This document shows, in pieces, positions 6,222 through 13,243 of a DNA stretch of 13,243 nt (its first letter is position 1; every line of letters begins with the position of its first letter). The stretch is from a candidate division CSSED10-310 bacterium (GTDB lineage Bacteria > CSSED10-310 > JAFGJC01): the NCBI GenBank assembly GCA_016929305.1, contig JAFGJC010000350.1:1-13243 (forward strand). Direction: 5' to 3'. The notes below the pieces were generated by a model. The model was not told the DNA's origin. It saw only the letters and a program-made list of their open reading frames with translations, and ran no database searches. A program made the position numbers and the translations under genes.

Positions 6222-8725
6222 GATACCTGCGAATAATGTTGTTTCTTTTTGTTTTTTCAATAGGTACATCGTATGCGTCCGATAGCATGCTATACATGGG
6301 CATGATGAATACTCCCGAAAGCGATCCGGTGGCTGACGGCTCATACGATATGGTTTTTCAGTTTTATAATGCGGAGATGGACGGGACACTATTGCTTACC
6401 GATGCTCATACCGGTTCCGATGCGGTACCGGTTGTGCAGGGGAGATTTACGGTGTTTCTGGGTTCAGGGATTCTTACACCGGGAGTGGAATCGGATCTGG
6501 AAACCCTGTTTGCGAATCATGACACCGTATATATGGAGGTGCAGATTGATTCTGAACCTGTATTACCCCGGCAGCGGATAACATCCGCCGGATTTGCCAT
6601 TGATACTCGGTTTCTTGACGGGAAAGGGGTGTCTGAATTTGGAGATACCCATTCTCTGGACGCTGCTGACGGTGATCCAACAGATGCGGTATATGTAAAC
6701 GGGCTTGGGCAGATGGGTATCGGTTCGTCATCGCCGGACAAGGCGCTCCTCGTTCAGGAAACCGGTTCGGGAGGTGTATTGATTGATACACCGGTGACGG
6801 CGACAGGTCACCTGATATTTCAGAGGAATGGTTCGCCCATGTGGACAGTACAGCATTATCCGGATCGCACGTTTCACCTGGGTGAAGCCGGCAATCCCAG
6901 TATTATGTCGTTTCTGGAAAATGGAGATGTCGGTTTGAGCATCGCCAATCCATCATGGGATCTGGATTTGGTTGGTGATCTGTACATTCATGGCGGGATT
7001 TACGACACTGCCGGAAATATAGGCATAAGCGAACAATATCTCTTCAGCTCAGGTTCCGGAACCGCCTGGAATGATTTTGTGGATTCTGACTGGGTAATTT
7101 CAGGTGAAGACATATATGCCACTTCATTTGACAGCTATGGTATCGGCACCAATGTGCCATTGAATCTGTTGAAGGTCAACGGACCCGAATCGGATACGCC
7201 GGGTATCGGACATCTTTTCCGGATTCAGGATTCATCGAACAGTAACATGGCATTTGGTTTTCGTATCGGATCTCTCGGTGCCAATGATCTGTTTCTGGAC
7301 AGGTATTGGGGTGGCTGGCAGAGTTCGCTTGCCATCATGCGGAATACCGGCAATGTGGGAATTGGAACGGATTCACCCGTCAACCGGCTTGATGTGGCAG
7401 GTAACGCTGTTATCGGACCGGATTATGCGGGTTTTGTGACTGCGCCCGTTAACGGTTTACTGATCCAGGGACAGGTTGGTATCGGACGTTCTGACGCCAG
7501 CCATGCACTTCACGTGTCAGGGGGATACATGGGTATTCCAGGTAATCGGAAACTAGTGTTTGACGACAATTTTTCTCCGGTTGATCTCCAGGTGGCGTTT
7601 GATACCGGTATCGGATTTGGATTTTTGAACAATACGATGACCTATGCTGCTTCCATACACTCCTGGCGGGATGACACCGGCGCAAACGAATACATGCAAC
7701 TGGATACCGGCAGCAATGGCGGATTTTACGTGTATGGCACCGGGGACAGTTCCTTCTCTGGAAAACTCGGTTTAGGTATACCTGCTGTTAACATGTTGGA
7801 TATCTGGGGCGGCATGACGATGGGAACCGGGTTTGCCGGCGCTGTTTCCGCTCCAACTGACGGTATGCTCATCCAGGGCAGTGTGGGTGTCAATACGGCC
7901 ACCGTAACCCAGAAACTTACCATAATGGATGATTCGTCAGCCGGCGGGATCGGAATATTTAACAGCAGTGGCGAAAACCTCCTGTTTTCCGGTGTGAGTT
8001 CCAGTAATTATGGATTTCTCCAGACTTATGGACCCAATGGTAATCTGAATGCGTTCGTGTCGGTAGGCGACAATGATAATTGTGGTGGAATCGCCGTGTG
8101 CGACAATACCGGTTCACAACTGGTATCCATGTACACTTCTTCCGAAAACACCGGCGCGGTTGCCACTTTCGATTCGAGTGGTACCATAAACTCTTATTTT
8201 GGAAACCTTACGGGATACGAAAATGATGGATATATCGGTGTCGCCGGTGCCGATAGTTCCTTTGTGGCGGGAATGTACAACAATCCGGGCGAAACAGCGG
8301 GTGTTGTTTTTGGTGATGTTAAAAATTTCCGCATGGATTATCCCGGTAACCCCGATCTGGAAATTTGGTATTCCTGCGTGGAAGGTCCGGAAGCTGCCTC
8401 ATATATCCGGGGAACTGCCAGACTGACTGATGGTGAAGCGGTGATCAGCCTGCCGGAACATTTTCAGGATATGGTCAATCCGGCAGCTTTGACGGTTCAA
8501 CTCACACCCCTGTCCGCTGATTCGCAGGGTTTGACTGTTACGTATAAAAGTAAGCAAAAGATCGTAGTCCGGGAACTTCAGTACGGCACCGGAACGTACG
8601 ATTTTGACTGGAGAATCTCGGGAGTTCGGCAGGGTTTTGAGGATTTTAAGGTTATCCGCCCGCGAAGCTCCAGTGAACCGGCGATTCAAAAGGGGTTTTC
8701 GCTGAAGGTCCAGAGTCTTAAATAA
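6218..8725 (+). CDS. Secreted tail-fibre-like repeat protein, copy 3
   Basis: An 835-residue third paralog. Residues 1-21 form a signal peptide (core IMLFLFVFSIG, cleavage near SYA). The N-terminal domain is shorter than in copies 1 and 2, where a DGSGxG loop follows the first beta-rich half; it still ends in FLDGKGVSEFGDTHSLDAADG. Seven motif positions are kept at residues 166, 238, 307, 380, 420, 517 and 556. Several have drifted: VGLSIANP in the second, LGLGIP in the sixth, VGVNTATV in the seventh. The late repeat section (about 585-700) contains TYGPNGNLNA and DGYIGVAGADSSFVAGM. The C-terminal domain (about 708-815) reads IWYSCVEGPEAASYIRG, LPEHFQDM, TPLSADSQGLTV, YDFDW and RQGFEDFKVIR. 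Weak motifs in an intact frame suggest specialisation rather than decay. Last fibre gene; an amidohydrolase follows at once. Confidence 0.88.
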   Translation: MRYLRIMLFLFVFSIGTSYASDSMLYMGMMNTPESDPVADGSYDMVFQFYNAEMDGTLLLTDAHTGSDAVPVVQGRFTVFLGSGILTPGVESDLETLFANHDTVYMEVQIDSEPVLPRQRITSAGFAIDTRFLDGKGVSEFGDTHSLDAADGDPTDAVYVNGLGQMGIGSSSPDKALLVQETGSGGVLIDTPVTATGHLIFQRNGSPMWTVQHYPDRTFHLGEAGNPSIMSFLENGDVGLSIANPSWDLDLVGDLYIHGGIYDTAGNIGISEQYLFSSGSGTAWNDFVDSDWVISGEDIYATSFDSYGIGTNVPLNLLKVNGPESDTPGIGHLFRIQDSSNSNMAFGFRIGSLGANDLFLDRYWGGWQSSLAIMRNTGNVGIGTDSPVNRLDVAGNAVIGPDYAGFVTAPVNGLLIQGQVGIGRSDASHALHVSGGYMGIPGNRKLVFDDNFSPVDLQVAFDTGIGFGFLNNTMTYAASIHSWRDDTGANEYMQLDTGSNGGFYVYGTGDSSFSGKLGLGIPAVNMLDIWGGMTMGTGFAGAVSAPTDGMLIQGSVGVNTATVTQKLTIMDDSSAGGIGIFNSSGENLLFSGVSSSNYGFLQTYGPNGNLNAFVSVGDNDNCGGIAVCDNTGSQLVSMYTSSENTGAVATFDSSGTINSYFGNLTGYENDGYIGVAGADSSFVAGMYNNPGETAGVVFGDVKNFRMDYPGNPDLEIWYSCVEGPEAASYIRGTARLTDGEAVISLPEHFQDMVNPAALTVQLTPLSADSQGLTVTYKSKQKIVVRELQYGTGTYDFDWRISGVRQGFEDFKVIRPRSSSEPAIQKGFSLKVQSLK

Positions 8726-8757
8726 AATGTTGAGGCCAGGAAGGAAGAATTTTGATC

Positions 8758-10113
8758 ATGACTGACAGGCTGATACTGAAAAATGTCCGGATTTTCGATG
8801 TAAATCAGAGTGTTTTCAATGATGAGCAGAATGTTCGTATTGAAAAAGGAATCATAACCGGTATTGACCGGTTTCCTGTGGATGAACCGTCTTCGGAACA
8901 TGTTGTTGACTGTCAGGGGAAATACGTCATTCCAGGACTCTGGGAATGTCATGCCCATATATCGGAATACGCCGCGGAGGATCCCGAATACCGAAACCGT
9001 ATCCTGTCCTATTATCCTCAATACCCAGATATTTCCTGGGATACTTATGTCCAGGGGCGTCTTCAGGCTTTCTTGGATCACGGTATCACCCACATTCGGG
9101 ACGTTGGCGGGCCCTTAAACAGTCTAAGTACACTCAAACAATTGATCGAAAATGGCAAATATTCTGGTCCGGAAATTTGTTATGCCGGTCCCATGCTGGA
9201 AAAACCGCCGCTGTACTGGCAATCAAAGAATACACGCCAGCCAGGTTATACGGAACCGGTTGAGACAAAGAAGGATGTCGACATTATCATCGAACGATTA
9301 ATAAATGGCGGTGCCTCACTGGTGAAAACGTTCAATAAATTCGACAGGGAATTTTTCGAATACTTAGTTAGCACTGCTGGGGAGTATCAGCTTCCGGTTA
9401 CTCATGACCCCGGAGAAGCTCTGTATCACCAGATTCCCATGGATTATGCAATGCAACAAGGGATTAGATGCTTTGAGCATGCCAAGGCAGCGTTGCCGGT
9501 CATACTGAAAACGGAATGGGCACGGGAACATGACAATTTTATTCAAAGCGCAGACAGTGAAAAACGACGGGAATTTTTCGAAAAAGTACTTATCCATCAG
9601 GAAGAAGCCATTGCTCGGGATCGCCTGGATATGTTGTGCCGGACAATGATCGATCAAAATGTCTGCTACTGTCCTACCCTCTGGACTTTGTCCTCCCTGC
9701 GAATGGAGTATAAAAATGAAGCTCCCAACGAGCGGGAAGCCCGTCGCCGGAAACTTAACGAGGCGTATGGCCGTATCCTGCGGTTGATCGTCGAGACAAT
9801 GGCGTCACACGCGGTCAAAATACTAGTCGGGCATGATAGCTGTTCACCTGGTGGGAATGTGGAGGAAATGGAATTTCTGGAGCAATGGGGAGTTGCGCCT
9901 TCAGAAATCATCAAAGGCACTACCTGTTATCCGGCGCAATGGCTGGGGGTGAATGACCGGTATGGTGAGATTCGCGAATCTATGGCGGCTGATCTGGTGA
10001 TTCTGGACCAGAATCCACTCCTGAAGATTTCTAATATTCGAACGGTACACGCGGTTCTGCACCGGGGAAAATGGATGCCGGTGAATCAAGGTGATAACCT
10101 CCCAAAGGAATAG
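8758..10113 (+). CDS. Metal-dependent amidohydrolase (imidazolonepropionase-like)
   Basis: A 451-residue cytoplasmic enzyme of the amidohydrolase superfamily, with no signal peptide. It opens with the usual small beta domain (LILKNVRIFD ... GKYVIPGLWECHAH). The expected binuclear metal ligands are all visible: H65 and H67 in ECHAH, K190 in ASLVKTF (likely carboxylated), H216 in PVTHD, H241 in CFEHA and D360 in ILVGHDS. The C-terminal closing strand is also typical (GEIRESMAADLVILDQNPL). E63 stands where the common DxHxH form has Asp. Related enzymes hydrolyse cyclic amides or dipeptide-like substrates; this substrate cannot be told. A TTG at 8752 is an alternative start, and the AGGAAGGA at 8739-8746 could serve either. 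The gene starts 32 bp after fibre copy 3 with no terminator between, so co-transcription is possible. Confidence 0.88.
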   Translation: MTDRLILKNVRIFDVNQSVFNDEQNVRIEKGIITGIDRFPVDEPSSEHVVDCQGKYVIPGLWECHAHISEYAAEDPEYRNRILSYYPQYPDISWDTYVQGRLQAFLDHGITHIRDVGGPLNSLSTLKQLIENGKYSGPEICYAGPMLEKPPLYWQSKNTRQPGYTEPVETKKDVDIIIERLINGGASLVKTFNKFDREFFEYLVSTAGEYQLPVTHDPGEALYHQIPMDYAMQQGIRCFEHAKAALPVILKTEWAREHDNFIQSADSEKRREFFEKVLIHQEEAIARDRLDMLCRTMIDQNVCYCPTLWTLSSLRMEYKNEAPNEREARRRKLNEAYGRILRLIVETMASHAVKILVGHDSCSPGGNVEEMEFLEQWGVAPSEIIKGTTCYPAQWLGVNDRYGEIRESMAADLVILDQNPLLKISNIRTVHAVLHRGKWMPVNQGDNLPKE

Positions 10114-10195
10114 TACTAAATGTGGTTGTGGAGCGGATCTGTAATTTGACATAATAATCAATAAATCATGGCGGGAACTTGTGTCTCGTGGAGTT

Positions 10196-10224
10196 TCCTG
10201 CCTCGGAATTGTTCCGTGACAGGA
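10196..10224. promoter_or_regulatory. 29 bp interrupted dyad upstream of the tautomerase gene
   Basis: TCCTG (10196-10200) pairs with CAGGA (10220-10224), and CGGAA (10204-10208) pairs with TTCCG (10212-10216). The interruptions are symmetric, 3 nt on each side, and contain one further C-G pair. The centre is a TTG. It lies 50 bp before the tautomerase start. No T-tract follows, so it fits an operator or an RNA hairpin better than an intrinsic terminator. Confidence 0.4.
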
Positions 10225-10273
10225 CAGTGGTTGAACCGCTTCCATCCGGTTATTGTGCAAGGGAGGTATTGCT

Positions 10274-10450
10274 ATGCCGATGATTACAGTGGAAGGTCCC
10301 AAAATCAAGGATATCGATCTAAAACGGAAACTGGTGAAAAAACTGTATGATGCGGCATTCGAGATTTATAAGATCGATGAAATCATCGTGCTGATCAAAG
10401 AGAATTCACCGGAAAATGTCGGCGTGAACGGTAAGCTAGTTTGCGATTGA
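10274..10450 (+). CDS. dmpI: 4-oxalocrotonate tautomerase family enzyme, DmpI type
   Basis: A 58-residue protein beginning MPMITVEGPKI, so removal of Met exposes the N-terminal proline that acts as catalytic base in this superfamily. The body follows the DmpI pattern: a short beta strand, a Lys-rich helix (DLKRKLVKKLYDAAFEIY), and a second strand and loop (IIVLIKENSPENVGVNGKL). Members act as small oligomers and tautomerise enol/keto acids. The start is ATG 10274, placed by AAGGGAGGT at 10259-10267; an upstream in-frame TTG at 10253 would bury the proline and is rejected. R18 is the only arginine, so the classic Arg11/Arg39 pair of 4-OT is not evident and the substrate is open. No aromatic-degradation genes surround it. 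Confidence 0.82.
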   Translation: MPMITVEGPKIKDIDLKRKLVKKLYDAAFEIYKIDEIIVLIKENSPENVGVNGKLVCD

Positions 10451-10508
10451 CAACATATCTGGATCGCTCGTTCCGGTAACTTATTTGATTTTACCTGACC
10501 CATAATAA

Positions 10509-10551
10509 CTTTCGCCGGTTTCTGGCGAAACAGAAAATCTTTGCCGGTTTC
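10509..10551. repeat. Hairpin with a repeated 9-mer downstream of dmpI
   Basis: TTTCGCC (10510-10516) and GGCGAAA (10524-10530) form a perfect 7 bp stem with a 7 nt loop. GCCGGTTTC occurs at 10514-10522 and again at 10543-10551. The middle arm can also pair with TTTGCC at 10540-10545 with one bulged base, giving two mutually exclusive hairpins. No U-rich tract follows on the plus strand, so this is not a standard intrinsic terminator. It may end the tautomerase transcript or lie in a leader. Confidence 0.35.
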
Positions 10552-10586
10552 AACAAAAACATCTGGCATGAATCTGCCGACACAGC

Positions 10587-10592
10587 TATAAT
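10587..10592 (+). promoter_or_regulatory. Candidate -10 box (TATAAT) for the glycosyltransferase gene
   Basis: A perfect TATAAT lies 50 bp before the GTG start. The position 17 bp upstream (TGGCAT, 10564-10569) is a poor -35 match, so the promoter would be weak or activator-dependent. An inverted repeat GGCA-N6-TGCC (10565-10578) overlaps the -35 position. Confidence 0.3.
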
Positions 10593-10641
10593 AATAAGCC
10601 TGCTGAGAATGTTTAACAGGGGTGAAAAGGATCGATAATCA

Positions 10642-12258
10642 GTGAACCAGCATTCCGGAAGAAAAACGGAAGAATCTCTGCAGAAGTTTTTGCAGCCATG
10701 TTTTTTGGGATTTCTTATCGTGTTCCTTATGGGATACTATTCAATGTTCATGATACGGGAGAATCCCTTTTCCTATTCAATCGATGATCCGTATATTCAC
10801 ATGTCGATAGCGCGGAATTTCAGCAGCTATGGAGTGTGGGGAATCACCCCCTACGGTTTTACCTCGTCCAGTTCATCACCGCTGTACACACTGTTGCTTG
10901 CGGGCTGTTTCCTCTTAACCGGACCATGGCAGTACTGGCCTCTGGTGTTGAACTATGTGTTTGCTGCCCTTCTGCTGTATCGAATACAGAAACTCTGTGA
11001 ATATTTTGGCTTGCCACGTTGGCAGATCGTTGTCACTCAGGCGGCGATCTGTATTCTGACACCTCTGGTTCTGGTTGTGTCCACCGGCATGGAGCATATC
11101 ATGCATGCATTTCTGGTGTTCCTGCTCCTGGAACACCTGCTTCACATGGAAACGGAACCTTCCCTCAGAAACCGTATCTTACTGGGTGTTTACTGTTTTC
11201 TTGCGACCGCGGCAAGATACGAGACATTGTTTGTCATTTCTGTGGTGTCGATCTGGTTACTGATTCGAAAAAGAATTGTCGATTTGATGATAAGCATATG
11301 CGCAGCTTTAGCGCCTGTAATTATTTTCGGCGCGGCCACGCTGGCTTTTTCCGGCAACATTCTTCCGGATTCCATCAGACTCAAGGGAAATTTCAGAATT
11401 ACGGAAGGTTTCGGGTTTTTCTTCAACGATCTGATCACCAGGATTCTGCCCAGATTGAATTTTTATTATTACTTGAAACCGCTTTTGGGCCTGCTATTGG
11501 TTTTGCTTTTCTTTAAGACAGTAACAAAGCATCCGAAGTTCCTGAATTTGCTGTTCGTGCTTACGTTGATCGTCTTTGCTCTGCAAATTATGTTTGCAGA
11601 TATCGGATGGAAAAACCGGTATGAATTTTATCTGGTATCCCTGGCTATGACACTGATTTGCATGAAAGCGCTTCCCTTAATCAGCAAATCGCTGCACCAC
11701 AAAAAATATATCCTTATTTTCGGGTTGTTGTTTTTCAGTTTTTATTTTTGCATCTATGACGTCTTCAAATATACTCGGAAAGGATTCAAGGAAATTACGT
11801 TGTGCATGGATGGTGTCTATGTGCAGAACCATCAGATGGCCAAGTTTATTTCCCTGTTACCGGAAGATACCTGTGTTGCGGTCAATGATATTGGCGCGGT
11901 AACGTTTTTCAATCCTCGTCTGAGAATCATGGATATTTGGGGTTTGGGTACGCCGGAGGTTGCGGATCTGTTGATCTCCGGGGATGTTACCAAGGAAAAG
12001 ATGAACCGGATTGCAGTGTCGATGGGCGTCGAATATGCGGTTGTGTACAGAGGTAAATTTGAGCCGCTTATTCCTGATGAATGGGTGGATGTTGGCATGT
12101 GGCACGACGTGGGATTTTCAGCCACGGGCGGATACAACATCTATTTTTGCTGTGCGAATCCCAATAAGCTGGTTTTTTTCCGCGAACGTTTCAAAAGATT
12201 TTCAGAAACGCAGACAATCGGAGTGATTACTCAGGTAATCGAGTTGCCGCCGGGTTGA
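10642..12258 (+). CDS. GT-C-type integral membrane glycosyltransferase-like protein
   Basis: A 538-residue inner-membrane protein with about nine or ten hydrophobic segments, including residues 19-37, 82-95, 101-113, 128-147, 180-208, 216-237, 277-292, 300-318, 330-345 and 355-373. The first extracytoplasmic loop carries SIDDPYIHMSIARN (D48, D49), followed by YGFTSSSSSPLYTLLLAG. This is the acidic-pair and TSPL layout of GT-C enzymes that use polyprenyl-phosphate sugars. STGMEH (147-152) and the RYE after segment five also fit. The C-terminal region (about 400-538) is a soluble domain with VAVNDIGAVTFFN and IMDIWGLGTPEV. The start is GTG 10642, with AAAAGGA about 10 nt upstream. Sugar and acceptor are unknown; no other envelope-glycan genes are in the window. 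Confidence 0.75.
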   Translation: MNQHSGRKTEESLQKFLQPCFLGFLIVFLMGYYSMFMIRENPFSYSIDDPYIHMSIARNFSSYGVWGITPYGFTSSSSSPLYTLLLAGCFLLTGPWQYWPLVLNYVFAALLLYRIQKLCEYFGLPRWQIVVTQAAICILTPLVLVVSTGMEHIMHAFLVFLLLEHLLHMETEPSLRNRILLGVYCFLATAARYETLFVISVVSIWLLIRKRIVDLMISICAALAPVIIFGAATLAFSGNILPDSIRLKGNFRITEGFGFFFNDLITRILPRLNFYYYLKPLLGLLLVLLFFKTVTKHPKFLNLLFVLTLIVFALQIMFADIGWKNRYEFYLVSLAMTLICMKALPLISKSLHHKKYILIFGLLFFSFYFCIYDVFKYTRKGFKEITLCMDGVYVQNHQMAKFISLLPEDTCVAVNDIGAVTFFNPRLRIMDIWGLGTPEVADLLISGDVTKEKMNRIAVSMGVEYAVVYRGKFEPLIPDEWVDVGMWHDVGFSATGGYNIYFCCANPNKLVFFRERFKRFSETQTIGVITQVIELPPG

Positions 12259-12265
12259 TTTCGGA

Positions 12266-13243
12266 TCACGGTGTCCATCCGAATTCAAATTGCCCCATTT
12301 CGCCCACGATAGTTGTTACGTCGGGATCGGTCAGAGCGCCGTACCAGAGGACACCTTGAGCATATCCGGTATTTTCTGGCCAGTTAAACGAAGAAATAAC
12401 CGTAACGATTGTCTCACCTGTTGGCCATTCGGGATACATCGCTAGATAGTTGTCAAAATCCTGACGGAAGCCGGGTGCAAAGAAGAGGTTTCCAAATACA
12501 TCCAATATCACGAACAGGGGATATCCGTTCAGCGGTGTCGATTCAGCATTGCAGACGACTGCTGTGCAGGAACAGACATCTCCCGGTGTGAACATATTGG
12601 CAGGCATGGAGATAGTTACACGTGTTTCCGCGCAGGGATTGGGTGGCGTCGGTGTGGGAGTGGGAATGTTGCTGAAATTGTTAAACAATATGCTGATGTT
12701 ATTGTGGCATGCCATGGCAATATCCGGTCCGTCGCCATCAAAATCAGCTGCACAGATTCCCCGCGCAGCTTTAACGGTACCGAAATCATAGCAGGGGTTT
12801 AGAAAGGATCCGTCCGGAGCCTGCATTTGAAGACGTATGCCGTTATCTCTGAATGCCAGCGCAATATCATCTCTGCCGTCATTGTCGAAGTCAGCTGTTG
12901 TCAATCCGTTTTGTCCTTTGGGCATGGTCATTTCTGCCGGAGGATTAAATACCGCTCCACCCTCGTTAATCAAAATACAATAGTGATTATCGCGTTTTAG
13001 CGCTACTGCGAGGTCAGGGAGAGCATCGGCATTAAAATTACCGATAACAACCGCTTCTGCGCCATCGCCGCAGGTGTATTCGCCTTTACTTACAAATTCA
13101 CCGTCTCCGGTGTTGATCATGATGCTGATGTTTTGACTGACACCGTTTCCCACCGCCAGATCCAGCCATCCGTCCTGGTCCAGATCTCCGCAGGCAATTC
13201 CTTCAGGACTTATCCCGACAGTGATCGCCTGCCCGATGTCGAA
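12266..13243 (-). CDS. FG-GAP/VCBS beta-propeller protein, C-terminal part
   Basis: The frame is open to the right edge, so the N-terminus is missing; 325 residues are visible. Four repeats spaced exactly 49 residues apart begin at visible residues 20 (DLDQDGWLD), 69 (NFNADALPD), 118 (DFDNDGRDD) and 167 (DFDGDGPD). These are Ca-binding loops of integrin-type propeller blades. A linker PTPTPTPP (about 194-201) leads to a C-terminal module of about 120 residues starting CAETRVTISMPANMFTPGD. That module contains CSCTAVVCN, PLFVILDVFG and the end EFGWTP. Similar Pro-Thr-linked modules occur at the ends of exported proteins in uncultured bacteria (from memory). It is likely secreted or surface-attached. 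The gene converges on the glycosyltransferase with only 7 bp between stop codons. Confidence 0.85.
   Translation of the reverse strand, partial: FDIGQAITVGISPEGIACGDLDQDGWLDLAVGNGVSQNISIMINTGDGEFVSKGEYTCGDGAEAVVIGNFNADALPDLAVALKRDNHYCILINEGGAVFNPPAEMTMPKGQNGLTTADFDNDGRDDIALAFRDNGIRLQMQAPDGSFLNPCYDFGTVKAARGICAADFDGDGPDIAMACHNNISILFNNFSNIPTPTPTPPNPCAETRVTISMPANMFTPGDVCSCTAVVCNAESTPLNGYPLFVILDVFGNLFFAPGFRQDFDNYLAMYPEWPTGETIVTVISSFNWPENTGYAQGVLWYGALTDPDVTTIVGEMGQFEFGWTP

Larger units (their letters stand above)
1126..8725 (+). repeat. Tandem triplication of a whole fibre-like gene
   Basis: Three adjacent genes encode full-length paralogs with the same domain order. The seven VGIGT-like motifs begin at residues 173, 245, 317, 390, 430, 528, 567 in copy 1; 187, 259, 331, 404, 443, 539, 579 in copy 2; and 166, 238, 307, 380, 420, 517, 556 in copy 3. 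The intervals are therefore about 72, 72, 73, 40, 97 and 39 residues in every copy. The only clear departure is a 69-residue second interval in copy 3. The copies are well diverged in sequence, so the duplications are old. Confidence 0.85.

Noticed and set aside
1126..8725. Prophage tail-fibre module
   Set aside because: The proteins carry signal peptides and there are no phage structural, lysis or integration genes nearby, so secreted host proteins fit better.
10146..10174. Perfect -35 TTGACA at 10146-10151 as a dmpI promoter
   Set aside because: No -10-like hexamer lies at 16-18 bp spacing (TGGCGG at 17 bp).
10564..10579. Sigma54-type promoter (TGGCATG ... TGCC)
   Set aside because: The GG and GC elements are 11 bp apart start to start, not the required 12, and the match is better explained as a short inverted repeat.

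Overview
The window looks like accessory chromosome of an uncultivated Gram-negative bacterium, possibly an FCB-like or other candidate-phylum lineage. The signs are three secreted fibre-like proteins, a decayed C25 (gingipain-type) peptidase gene, and an FG-GAP/VCBS protein with a Pro-Thr linker and a Cys-rich C-terminal module. Taxonomy is inferred from protein style only; no marker gene is present.

Layout. Bases 1-756 (minus strand) hold a C25-family peptidase relic with frameshifts, nonsense codons and apparent internal deletions. Bases 757-1125 are AT-rich and hold no convincing gene; a sigma70-like promoter candidate lies at 1045-1073. Bases 1126-8725 are a three-gene operon of paralogous secreted proteins of 851, 846 and 835 residues. 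Each has a signal peptide, an N-terminal beta-rich domain, seven VGIGT-type motifs, a second set of Gly/Asn-rich repeats and a conserved EGPEAA-type C-terminal domain. The seven motifs keep almost the same irregular spacing in all three proteins, so whole genes were duplicated. Stop and start codons overlap at both gene junctions. A metal-dependent amidohydrolase follows 32 bp later (8758-10113), then a DmpI-type tautomerase (10274-10450) behind a long dyad. A GT-C-type membrane glycosyltransferase (10642-12258) has its own TATAAT-like promoter candidate. An FG-GAP repeat protein on the minus strand (12266 to the right edge) converges on it with a 7 bp gap.

How the genes may work together. 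The three paralogs are translationally coupled and so probably made in related amounts. The simplest reading is that they form a surface or secreted fibre, perhaps a hetero-oligomer built like phage tail-fibre shafts. The glycosyltransferase could modify surface material, but nothing in the sequence links it to the fibres. The amidohydrolase and tautomerase look like unrelated small-molecule enzymes, although the amidohydrolase may be co-transcribed with the fibre genes. The most unusual element is the fibre operon, with its conserved motif spacing and a C-terminal domain that shows no recognisable S74 autoprotease signature.
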